From contig NZ_JACCBT010000001.1 of assembly GCF_013409045.1 (NCBI RefSeq), positions 7,170,669-7,234,668 of the forward strand: 64,000 nucleotides of DNA. Direction: 5' to 3'. Below the pieces are notes generated by a model that was not told the DNA's origin, did not search any database, and worked only from the letters and a program-made list of their open reading frames with translations. The DNA is from Actinomadura citrea. GTDB lineage: Bacteria > Actinomycetota > Actinomycetes > Streptosporangiales > Streptosporangiaceae. Each line of letters begins with the position of its first letter. Position 1 is the first letter of the stretch. The position numbers and the translations under genes were made by a program. This document shows positions 47,349 through 55,900 of the stretch, one piece after another.

Positions 47349-48284
47349 TCAGTCCTGTTCTCCCGGGTCGGACCGCAGGGTCCGCATGTAGATCAGCGCG
47401 ATGACGATCGAGGACAGGAACACCAGGACCGCCGCCGCGGTCCCCTTCGCGAAGGCGAGTTCGCTGATCCGGACGGTCCTGTAGACGTACGTGGACAGTG
47501 ATTCCAGTTGCCGGTCGCTCATCACCCAGAACAGGTCGTAGACGCTCCATGCCTCCAGCGTCCGGAACAGCAGCGCGACCAGGATCGCCGGCTTGAGCAT
47601 CGGCAGCGTGATGCGCCACAACCGCACCAGCGGCCCGGCGCCGTCGACGAGCGCGGCCTCGTTCAGCTCCTCCGGAATGGTCTGCAGTCCGGCCAGGAGG
47701 AGCAGCGTCACGAAGGGCGTGGTCTTCCAGACGTCCACGCCGATCGAGGCGATCATCAGAGAGTGCTGGTCGGACAGCAGGGAGGAGTCGCCGAACCCGA
47801 TCTGCCGGGCCAGGTACGGAACGATGCCGACCTGGTCCTGGAGCATGAGACGCCACATCAGGGCGGACACGACGACCGGGAACGCCCAGGGCACGAGCAC
47901 CGCCGACCGGACAAGGCCGCGAGCGCGGAAGCGGCGGTGCAGCGCCAGCGCGGCGGCCAGCCCGATCCCGAACTCCAGCACGACGCTGACCGCCGTGAAG
48001 ACGGCGGTGTTGGCGCTCGCCGTGATGAAGTCCGGGTCGTCAAGGAGCGCGCGGTAGTTGGCGAGCCCGTTGTACGGTCCGGTTTCCGCGACGCTCGCGT
48101 CGTGGAAGCTCAGGTAGAGCGTGTAGAGGACGGGGACGAGCGCGACGGCGCCGACCAGGAGAACGGCGGGCGACAGCATGGCCACCGCCAACCGGCCTTC
48201 GGCGTCGGCGGATCCGCGCGGCCGCGAGCGCCCGCCGGTCACCGGGACCGTCCGGCCCGCGAGCCGGGATGCCCTCAGGGTCAT
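47349..48284 (-). CDS. Carbohydrate ABC transporter permease, MalF type
   Basis: A 311-residue CUT1 permease. After a basic N-terminus the first helix is AMLSPAVLLVGAVALVPVLY, followed by SFHDASVAETGPYNGLANYRALLDD shown by its ends. The EAA loop is LNEAALVDGAGPLVRLWRITLPMLKPA. The ATG at 48284 overlaps the GH13 stop by 4 bp (ATGA), so the hydrolase and permease are coupled. The frame upstream of 48284 belongs to the GH13 gene. Confidence 0.92.
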   Translation of the reverse strand: MTLRASRLAGRTVPVTGGRSRPRGSADAEGRLAVAMLSPAVLLVGAVALVPVLYTLYLSFHDASVAETGPYNGLANYRALLDDPDFITASANTAVFTAVSVVLEFGIGLAAALALHRRFRARGLVRSAVLVPWAFPVVVSALMWRLMLQDQVGIVPYLARQIGFGDSSLLSDQHSLMIASIGVDVWKTTPFVTLLLLAGLQTIPEELNEAALVDGAGPLVRLWRITLPMLKPAILVALLFRTLEAWSVYDLFWVMSDRQLESLSTYVYRTVRISELAFAKGTAAAVLVFLSSIVIALIYMRTLRSDPGEQD

Positions 48285-49963
48285 GCGCCGTCCCCCTCCC
48301 CGCCGTCGGCGTCGAGGACGACGCCCTCGGCGGCCGCGAGTACGAGGGCATCGGCGGGACGGGCCCCGGCCCGGCCACGGTCGGCGGTGGAGAGCACGAC
48401 GGTCGCCGGCCCCGGCAGCGGGACGCGCAGCGGGCGGTCCGTCAGGTTGAGCATGACGATCTTGTGGTCGGAGCCGGCCCGCCGCTCGTACGCCAGGCAG
48501 CCCTCCGGCGCGCCGGGCAGACCGCGGTAGCCGCCCTCGCGCAGCGCGGCGCTGTCGCGGCGCAGCGCGATCAGCGACCGGTAGAGGCAGAGCAGGGAGC
48601 CGGGATCGGCGAGCTGAGCGGCGACGTTGAGGGTCGCGGCCTCGGCCGAGACCGGCAGCCACAGGTCCTGCGCGGGCGCGGTGGAGAACCCGGCGTTGGG
48701 CCCGTCGTTCCACGGCATCGGCGTGCGAATCGGGTCGCGGGACCGGCCGCCGGCAGTGAGACCGAAGGTGTCGCGCTGACGCTCGCGGGGGACGTCCTGG
48801 TCGCACATGCCGAGTTCGTCGCCGTAGAAGATGATCGGCGTGCCGCGGAGGGTGAGCAGCAGCATGGCGGCGACCCGGACCTGGTCCCGGCCGAGGCGCG
48901 TGGCCAGGCGGGGCCGGTCGTGGTTGCCGAGCGCCAGGATCGGCCACGCGTCGTCGGGCGTCGCGGCGTCCAGATCGTCCAGTTCGCGGGCGAGGTCGGC
49001 CGCCCGCCACGACGTCTCGATCAGACGGAACGCGAACGGCATGTGGATCTCGTCCTGGTCGGCGCCGAAGAAGCCCGCCCAGTCGGACCACCCCATGGCC
49101 TCGATCTCGCCGACGAGCACCCGGTCGGGGTACTCGTCCACCACGGCGCGGATGGCGCGCAGGACGCCGTGCACGTCCGGATGCAGGCGGTCGTGGATGT
49201 GCTTCTGTGAGCCGAAGTCGTCGTGCTGGACGTCGTAGACATTGCGCTCGGCGACGGGCTGGACCGGGTTGTCGCGGAGTTCGGGGTCCTTCATCAGCAT
49301 GTGCGCCACGTCGATGCGGAACCCGTCCACGCCGCGGTCGAGCCAGAAGCGCAGGACATCGAGCATCGCCTCGACGACCTCGGCGTTGCGCCAGTTGAGG
49401 TCCGGCTGCTGCCTGAGGTGGGAGTGCAGGTAGTACTGGCCGGTTCGGGGGTCGAACTCCCAGGTGGATCCCCCGGCCTCGCTGATCCAGTTGTTGGGCG
49501 GCGACCCGTCCGGTTCGGGGTCTCGCCAGACGTACCAGTCCCGCTTGGGGTTGTCGCGCGAGGATCGCGACTCCACGAACCAGGGGTGCTGGTCGGAGGT
49601 GTGGTTCGGGACGTAGTCGGCCAGGATGCGCACGCCGCGGCGGTGCGCCTCGGCCACCAGCCGGTCGAAGTCGGCCATCGTGCCGAACACGGGCTCTATG
49701 TCGCAGAAGTCACTGATATCGAAGCCCTGGTCGAGCAGCGGCGAGCGGAAGCACGGGCTCAGCCAGACTGCCGACACTCCGAGCGTGCCGGCGAGGTAGT
49801 CCAGCGCTTCGGTCAGACCCTTGAGGTCGCCGATCCCGTCACCGTCGCCGTCGCGGAAGCTCGCCATGTGGTTCTCGTAGAACACCGCCGTCCGCCACCA
49901 CGGCGCCACCTCCGCGACGGCGGGTTCAGGCCGCCCCTGGGTCCGTACAGATGGTTCGTTCAT
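48281..49963 (-). CDS. GH13 alpha-glucosidase/trehalose synthase-like hydrolase
   Basis: A 560-residue alpha-amylase-family enzyme. Conserved regions are seen in order: GDLKGLTEALDYL, ILADYVPNHTSDQHPWF (region I), GVDGFRIDVAH (region II, nucleophile Asp near 217), VLVGEIEA (region III, acid Glu) and ALGNHDRPR (region IV). It ends with a beta-sandwich C-domain. Lack of a signal peptide and direct coupling to the sugar permeases point to cytosolic cleavage of an imported alpha-glucoside. It is the first gene of the seven-gene operon. The ATG at 49963 has GGAGGT ten bases upstream. Confidence 0.9.
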   Translation of the reverse strand: MNEPSVRTQGRPEPAVAEVAPWWRTAVFYENHMASFRDGDGDGIGDLKGLTEALDYLAGTLGVSAVWLSPCFRSPLLDQGFDISDFCDIEPVFGTMADFDRLVAEAHRRGVRILADYVPNHTSDQHPWFVESRSSRDNPKRDWYVWRDPEPDGSPPNNWISEAGGSTWEFDPRTGQYYLHSHLRQQPDLNWRNAEVVEAMLDVLRFWLDRGVDGFRIDVAHMLMKDPELRDNPVQPVAERNVYDVQHDDFGSQKHIHDRLHPDVHGVLRAIRAVVDEYPDRVLVGEIEAMGWSDWAGFFGADQDEIHMPFAFRLIETSWRAADLARELDDLDAATPDDAWPILALGNHDRPRLATRLGRDQVRVAAMLLLTLRGTPIIFYGDELGMCDQDVPRERQRDTFGLTAGGRSRDPIRTPMPWNDGPNAGFSTAPAQDLWLPVSAEAATLNVAAQLADPGSLLCLYRSLIALRRDSAALREGGYRGLPGAPEGCLAYERRAGSDHKIVMLNLTDRPLRVPLPGPATVVLSTADRGRAGARPADALVLAAAEGVVLDADGGEGDGA

Positions 49964-50076
49964 GGGGGTGAGGACCTCCGTAGGTGAGGCGGAAACCGCT
50001 GCCCGCGAGGGGCACTGCGCGAGTTTCCGCAGGTAGCGCCGTCGGGGAGGCGTGCGGTCCGAACAGTACACCAAGG

Positions 50077-50114
50077 TTGGTGATTGTCAACAATTACCAA
50101 TCAACAGTCGATTG
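50077..50114. promoter_or_regulatory. Palindromic GntR operator(s) between divergent sugar operon and regulator gene
   Basis: TTGGT-N-ATTGT-CA-ACAAT-N-ACCAA (50077-50100) is perfectly symmetric. A second pair CAATC (50098-50102) and GATTG (50110-50114) overlaps its end. The element lies between the GH13-led operon and the GntR gene, so it probably lets GntR control both. Confidence 0.75.
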
Positions 50115-50158
50115 TGAGACACTGGGACCCCGATGACGACCAGAGAGGACCCCCGTCC

Positions 50159-50833
50159 ATGCCCGGACCCACGCTCCCCCGCGTCTCCCAGGACTCCCGC
50201 AGGCAGCGGGTCGCCGATGCGCTCCGGGAGGCGATCATCAACGGTGAGCTGCGTCCGGGCGACCGGCTGGTCGAGCTCGACCTGTCGGCACAACTGGGCA
50301 CCAGCCGCGGCCCCATCCGCGAGGCGCTCCGCCAGCTCGAACAGGAGGGACTGGTCGTGAGCTACGCCTACCGGGGCACGCTGGTGGCGGACATCTCCCA
50401 GGAGGAGATAGAGCAGGTCCTGGTCCCCATCCGCATCGTCATCGAGCGGTTCGCGTTCAAGATCGCCATGCCGTTGCTGGACGAATCGGACTTCTCGGCC
50501 CTCCGGAAACTCGTCGCCGAGATGCGGGAAGCCGCGGACGCAGGCGACGCCGACCGGATGGCCGACGCCGACCTCCGATTCCACGAGCTGGTCATCGAGC
50601 GCTCTGGACAGACCCACTGCATGCAGCTCTGGCGCACCATCCAGCCGCGCGTCCGCGCGTACTTCCGCCGTGACGCGTCCGGCCACGCCGACCGCCATGC
50701 CGTCGCGGAACAGCACTCGGCCCTCATCGACGCGCTCACCGCCGGGGACCCCGCACGCCTGGCGACGGCCGTGGACGAGCACATCCACATCCATCTGGAC
50801 GAGGCGTCGGCCAAGGCGGACACCGACACGTGA
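50159..50833 (+). CDS. GntR-family (FadR/FCD) transcriptional regulator
   Basis: A 224-residue regulator. The winged helix is at about residues 12-70 (RRQRVADALREAIINGELRPGDRLVE, LGTSRGPIREALRQLEQEGLV). The all-helical FCD domain carries its metal/ligand residues at DADLRFHELVIE, EQHSALIDAL and the final DEHIHIHL. FCD regulators sense organic acids or sugar acids, which agrees with the enolase-type enzyme in the divergent operon. The ATG at 50159 has AGAGGA in front and is preferred to an earlier in-frame start inside the operator. Confidence 0.9.
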   Translation: MPGPTLPRVSQDSRRQRVADALREAIINGELRPGDRLVELDLSAQLGTSRGPIREALRQLEQEGLVVSYAYRGTLVADISQEEIEQVLVPIRIVIERFAFKIAMPLLDESDFSALRKLVAEMREAADAGDADRMADADLRFHELVIERSGQTHCMQLWRTIQPRVRAYFRRDASGHADRHAVAEQHSALIDALTAGDPARLATAVDEHIHIHLDEASAKADTDT

Positions 50834-51198
50834 CGGCGGTTCCGGTACGCACGAAGGGCTCGGCATAGGACAGGCCCCACCGCAGGGCCCCCTGACGGGA
50901 TAGATGTACGGAGGAACTATCAACCGTCAGGTCATAGGCGAATTTCACGCCGTTCCAGTCAGCGGCCGGCCGCGGACGCCCCACGCCGCGCCCCGAAAGC
51001 TTCCCACACCCCCTTCTGAGCACTTTCCGGCTTCGACCGGCCTCCGGATTCGGTCAGGCGGTAAGGGGCGGATATCGGATGAGGCTTTCGGTGACCGATG
51101 ATCATTTCCTATGATGTTCTTGGGTGAGGGGGTCCGTCGATCCGGACGCCGGTGCTCCGTTGGAAGGCGCAGCCGGCCCGTGGAACGGAGAACGCCTT
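50834..51198. other. Intergenic stretch without a recognisable gene
   Basis: About 365 bp between the GntR and antiporter genes. Frames here lack coding character. A small inverted repeat ATCAT-TTCCT-ATGAT lies near 51099-51113, close to where an antiporter promoter would be. Nothing else was seen. Confidence 0.4.
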
Positions 51199-52521
51199 TT
51201 GAGTGCGCGCGAATCGTGGAGACGGCTGTCGCGGATCGTTCCTCTCATCGTCGTCGGGGCGCTGCTGGCCACGATGGCCGGGCTCGGCGCGGGCGCCCTC
51301 GTCCATCCGGGTGATCTCGCGGGCTCGGCCCGGTACTCCTTACTCGCCGGGTTCCTGCTGGCGATCGGCCTGTACGGGAGCACGCACGAGATCGACCTCG
51401 GGGCGCTCAGGCGGGACGCCCGGGGCGTGCTGGTGGCCGTCACGCTGGGCGTGGTCATCAAGGCGGCCCTGATCGCCGGGGTGATGCTGCTGGTGTTCCG
51501 CGACGCCCGGTACCTGGTTCTCGGTATCGCCGTCGCGCAGATCGATCCCCTGTCGGTGGCCGCGATGCGGGCGAACAGCCGGATGTCGGCGCGGGCGAAG
51601 GCGCTCATGTTCGCCTGGGCCTCGTTCGACGACCCCGTGACGGTGCTCCTCTCCCTCTACTTCTCGATTCTCGCTTTCCGGTTCTCGGGGCGGGAGGGTG
51701 CGCCGCAGGCCGGCCCCTCGGGAGACGGGCTCGGCGCCTACCTGTCCGATCTGGGGTTGAACCTCACGCTGGTGGCCGCGGCCTATCTGCTCTTCGTCGC
51801 GTTGCGGAGACTACCGGCCCCGGGCCCGAAGTTCGCTGGGACGCGGGTGGTGGGGACCGCCGCGGAGCGGAGCGCGGGCACGGGCGGCCGGTCGACCGAT
51901 CTGCTGTCGCTGGCGGTGCTGGTGGGCGTCTTCCTGGTCGCGGCCCAGTGGATGCTGATGCTCGCCGTGGCGCTGATCGGCCTCTTCTTCAGGGTCGGGA
52001 CGTACGCGAAGGCGATCGACCGCGCCGTGGCGACCGCGTTCCTGGTCGCCTCCTTCGCGCTCGGCCTGCTGCTGGTGGACGGCGTCGACCTGCTCCCCGC
52101 ACTGGTGCTGGGCGTCGCGGCCTTCGGCGCCCAGGCGCTCATCTCGCTGCTCGTGGTGCCCGTGCTGAAACACGGGCTGAGCCGCCGCGACCGCGTCCAC
52201 CTGGCCCTCGGCCAGCAGAACGGGATCACCGCGATCATCCTGGCGCTGGCGCTGGAGCCCGACTTCCGCGGCACCGTCGGGATCGTCGCGCCGGCGATCC
52301 TGGTCGTGAACGTCCTGCACTACGCCTCCAACGGGGTGCTGAACCGGTTCGCCGACGATCCGCCCCACCCTCCGGCCGAAGAGCCGGGCCGGCCGGGAAC
52401 GGGCGCGGTTCCGCTCGGGGCGCCGTCGGCTGCCGGGTCTGGGGACGGCCACCCGGATCCCGTGCCGGCCTCCCAGGCCGACGCGTGCGCCTCCGTTCCC
52501 GGCGCCGACCCGGAAACGTGA
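51199..52521 (+). CDS. Cation/proton antiporter-like membrane protein (CPA family)
   Basis: A protein of about 440 residues with ten or more transmembrane helices. Helix segments such as LLAGFLLAIGLYGSTHEIDL, the FDDPVTVLLSLYFSILAF region with acidic residues inside the membrane, and LGQQNGITAIILALALEPDF near the end fit the sodium/proton exchanger domain. It ends in a Pro-rich soluble tail. The start is uncertain: the TTG at 51199 has CGGAG eight bases upstream, while the GTG at 51124 lacks a visible ribosome site. It is a single gene upstream of the Fxs locus and probably unrelated to it. Confidence 0.78.
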   Translation: MSARESWRRLSRIVPLIVVGALLATMAGLGAGALVHPGDLAGSARYSLLAGFLLAIGLYGSTHEIDLGALRRDARGVLVAVTLGVVIKAALIAGVMLLVFRDARYLVLGIAVAQIDPLSVAAMRANSRMSARAKALMFAWASFDDPVTVLLSLYFSILAFRFSGREGAPQAGPSGDGLGAYLSDLGLNLTLVAAAYLLFVALRRLPAPGPKFAGTRVVGTAAERSAGTGGRSTDLLSLAVLVGVFLVAAQWMLMLAVALIGLFFRVGTYAKAIDRAVATAFLVASFALGLLLVDGVDLLPALVLGVAAFGAQALISLLVVPVLKHGLSRRDRVHLALGQQNGITAIILALALEPDFRGTVGIVAPAILVVNVLHYASNGVLNRFADDPPHPPAEEPGRPGTGAVPLGAPSAAGSGDGHPDPVPASQADACASVPGADPET

Positions 52522-52616
52522 CCCCGCCTGATGGGGCGCGACGCGGGCACGTTCCCTGATGCGTTCCCGGCGGAACACGGAAAACGCGCCATGGGACATA
52601 GTCGTCATTGCGGGAT

Positions 52617-52628
52617 GAGGCTAGCCTC
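52617..52628 (+). promoter_or_regulatory. Perfect 12-nt palindrome upstream of the FxSxx-type precursor
   Basis: GAGGCTAGCCTC is fully self-complementary and sits about 98 bp before the precursor start, in the 204-bp gap after the antiporter gene. It is a candidate operator of the peptide locus. Confidence 0.35.
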
Positions 52629-52725
52629 GACCGTGCCCATGCGGGATGGCGGAAGCGGCCTCGACACATGCGGCCGAATTCGGTCAACCCCAAAGAACTG
52701 CCGTACCAGCCGAATAGAGTGATCG

Positions 52726-52896
52726 ATGGACGATGCGAGTGAGGAACTCCCGACCACCATCATCGATGTGACCGACTTCGATCTCGATCAAATGGACGCT
52801 CTGCCGAGCGAGGCGCTCCGCAGAGCCGTCAACCGCATCTATTGCGAGAACCTGAAGGAATCGGCCTTGTATCTCACGTTCAATGCACGAATATGA
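52726..52896 (+). CDS. FxSxx-COOH-type ribosomal peptide precursor with variant FNARI C-terminus
   Basis: A 56-residue peptide. The leader contains IIDVTDFDLDQMDALPSEAL and RRAVNRIYCEN, the Asp-Val/Leu-rich plus basic helix layout of FxSxx-COOH precursors. The core ends ESALYLTFNARI-COOH. Phe lies five residues from the end, exactly where the FxSxx motif has it, but Ala replaces the Ser. In FxsB systems a radical SAM enzyme joins the aromatic ring to the beta carbon of the residue two places on, forming a three-residue cyclophane. Here F-N-A, and possibly Y-L-T, are the candidate sites. The ribosome site is weak. The gene starts the locus that contains FxsT-like, HExxH and FxsB genes. Confidence 0.75.
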   Translation: MDDASEELPTTIIDVTDFDLDQMDALPSEALRRAVNRIYCENLKESALYLTFNARI

Positions 52897-52994
52897 AAGG
52901 ATTGTGCGAACGGTCGCGAATGTTCCAGTTGTGAGCGGCGTCCGCGGCGCGGGCGACGGCCCGCCGCCGGACGCGAGGTCCCGAAGGAGCCGCG

Positions 52995-55900
52995 TTGGTC
53001 CCCCCCGTTCCGCCGCGCAGCGGCCCGCCGAACGTCATCGCCTTCACCTCGCCGGAGCGCGGCGCGGGCTGCACCACGACCCTCGCGAACCTCGCGTGGA
53101 TGCTCGCGCTCGCCGGCCGCGCCGTGCTCCTGGTCGACGGCGACCTGGCGTCGCCCGCCCTGGAGGACCACGCGACGAGGTTCGCCGGCGACGGCTCCGG
53201 TGAGGCCGGGCTCCTCGACCTCGCCCGCGGGTTCGGCTCCGGCGGCCAGGGCGCTCCCCGCGGGCTCGACCTGCTGCCCGTCCTGCGGCACCGGGAGCCG
53301 CCCGGCCCGCCGATCGCCGGGCGGGTGGACTTCCTCCCGGCGCGGGGCTCCGGCGGCGCCCGCGGCCACTGGACCGAGCTGGGGACCTCCGACCTCCACG
53401 GTTTCGTCGCCGCGCTCCGCGACGGACTGCGCAGCACCTCCTACGACCACGTGCTCGTCGACGCCGCCGGCCTCCCGGCGGAGGCCCTGGCGAGGCTCGC
53501 CGACACCGTGGTCATCGGGGTCAGGGCCGACTCCGGCGGCATCGTGGCCGGAGAGGCGCTCGCCCGGGAGCTGAAGGCCGTGGTGGTCCCCCGGCTCCTC
53601 CCGATGCTCATGCAGGTGGAGGACGCGTCGTCCCTCAGCGTGCGCAGCGGGGCGGGTGTGGCGTTCGCGTGGCTCTTCCCCGGAACGACGCCGCCCTCGG
53701 TGCGCGACGCCTACTGGCGGCGGATGGCGATTCCCAGGGTCGCGGACGCCGAGAGGCTCGCCGTGTTCGGCGGCGACCAGGCGGGCTCCGGGCTCCTCAC
53801 CGCCTACCGGGACGTGCTCCGCACGATCCTCGACGAGCAGCGGTTCGACCCGCCGCGGGCCACGGCCGAGGCGGTGGAGGAGTACCGGGTCCGCATCGGC
53901 GCGGAGGACGAGCTGCGGACGCGCCACTACCGCGTGATCTACGAGCCCGCCCAGCGCGCCTGGGCCGACTGGCTCGGCGTCCAGTTCCGCTCGACGCACC
54001 TGCGTCCCGCCGGGCAGGGTCAGGTCCGTGACGACGACGTCGTGATCGTCGTCGGCCCCGAGGCGGCCGGGGCGGCCCCGTCCGTGACGCCGGTGTCCGG
54101 CGGTCACTGGTACCTCCGGCTGTCCCCCGAGGATCCGGCCCGGGACGTCCCGCCGTCCGCGCGAATCGACCTGTTCGCCCTGGGCGAGCCGGCCGCCCGC
54201 GACGAGCTGTTCCAGCGGTTGATGCCCGCGCGGACGCCGCCCGCGCCCAGGGAGGCCCCGGGCGATCCCCGGTTCCCGGGCCGGGCGCCCGGGCACCGCC
54301 GCCTGCCCCCGGCCGCGGGCGTCTTCGTCGAGCGGGGCGGGGAGATCGAGCGGATGCGCGACGCGCTGCTCGGCTCGGACCGCGACGGCATCTACTTGAT
54401 CAACGGTGCGGCGGGCACCGGGAAGAGCAGGCTCGCCCTGGAGTACGCCCTCCGGTTCTCGGGCGACTACGACGCGATCTGGTGGATCACCGCGGCGTCG
54501 TCCGGGAGCGTGCGGGCCGGCCTCACCGCCATGCACGAGGCGGTCGAGGCCCGCGGCGGCCGCCGGTCCGCGTCCGCCGCGGGCGACCCCGTCGCGCAGT
54601 TCGTCCGGGAGGAGGTCGACCGCGCCGGGACCTGGCTGCTGATCTACGACAACGTCGAGCGCGCCGAGGACCTGGCCGACCTCGTGCCCGAGACCACCCG
54701 CGGGAACCACGTCATCATCACCGGCGGGGACGTCGAGACCCTCAGGACCGGAACGCTGGTCCGCCGGGTCGAGAAGATCACCCGGGCGGGGCCGTTCACC
54801 AGGGCCGAGAGCCGGGAGCTGTTCCGCAGGAGGGTCCCCGCGCTCTCCGACGAGCACATCGACCGGCTCGCGCGCCACATGCGCGACCTCCCCCTGAACG
54901 TGGCGCTGGCCGCGGCGTGGGTGGAACGCCACGCCGACTGGAGGCAGCGCGGCGCCACCCGTCCCGTGGAGCCCGGCCCCGGGACGGCGGCGTCCGCGGG
55001 GGCCTTCCGCGAGATGGAGGCGGTCGAGGACGCGGTCGAGACGTTCACCAGCCTGTTCGCCGACGGCGCCGCGGCCGTGCGGCTCGCTCCCCCGGCGCCG
55101 CGGGGCGACGCGGCCCGCCGGGAAGAGGCGGACCTGCTGACCGCCCGGATCGTCCTCGGGCTGACCCTCGACGCCCTGCGCCAGATCGACTCGGGCGAGG
55201 CCGCCGTGCACCTGATGCGGATGGCGGCCTTCCTCTCCCCGGACGGCGTGGGGCGCAGGCTGCTGTTCTCCCCCGCCATGCTCGCCGCGCTGGAGGCGCA
55301 CTGGTCCGACCTCGCCGAGGACTCCGTGCGGCTGGAGGCGCTGCTCGTCCGGCTGATGCGTTACGGCCTGGCCGAGGTGGACTACGAGCTCGGCGGGGAG
55401 CTGCGCGTCCACCGGATGGTCCAGAAGATCATTCGGGATTCGCTGCGGGACGGCGAACGGGACCGGGTGACCGCCGAGGTGCACCGCGTCCTCGCCGCGT
55501 TCGCGCCCGCCGACGCCGAGGTCGACAAGCCCTACCATGCCGCGACGTTCGCCGAGCTCCGGCGGCACCTGTTCGTCAGCGAGGCGCTGGCGAGCGGGGA
55601 GCGGCCCGTCCGCCGCTGGCTGGCCTGTCACGTGCGCCACCTGTACCTGGCCGGGGACGTGAACGACCGCAGGCTCGGTCTCGACGTCGCCGAGCGGCTG
55701 TCGGCCGGCTGGCGGGAACGCCTGGACGCCGACGATCCGCTGCTGCTGCGCGTCGAGGTGCAGCGGGCCAACCTCCTGCGGGCGCTCGGCCGTTTCGAGG
55801 AGGCGGCGGTCATCTCCGAAGACGCGCTCAACCGGCAGATGCGCCTCGGGTACTCCGACACCCGGACGCTGATGAGCGCACGGGGGTACGCCGCCGACCT

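Noticed and set aside
52512..52556. Hairpin after the antiporter gene
   Set aside because: Arms pair imperfectly and overlap the stop codon; too weak to call a terminator.
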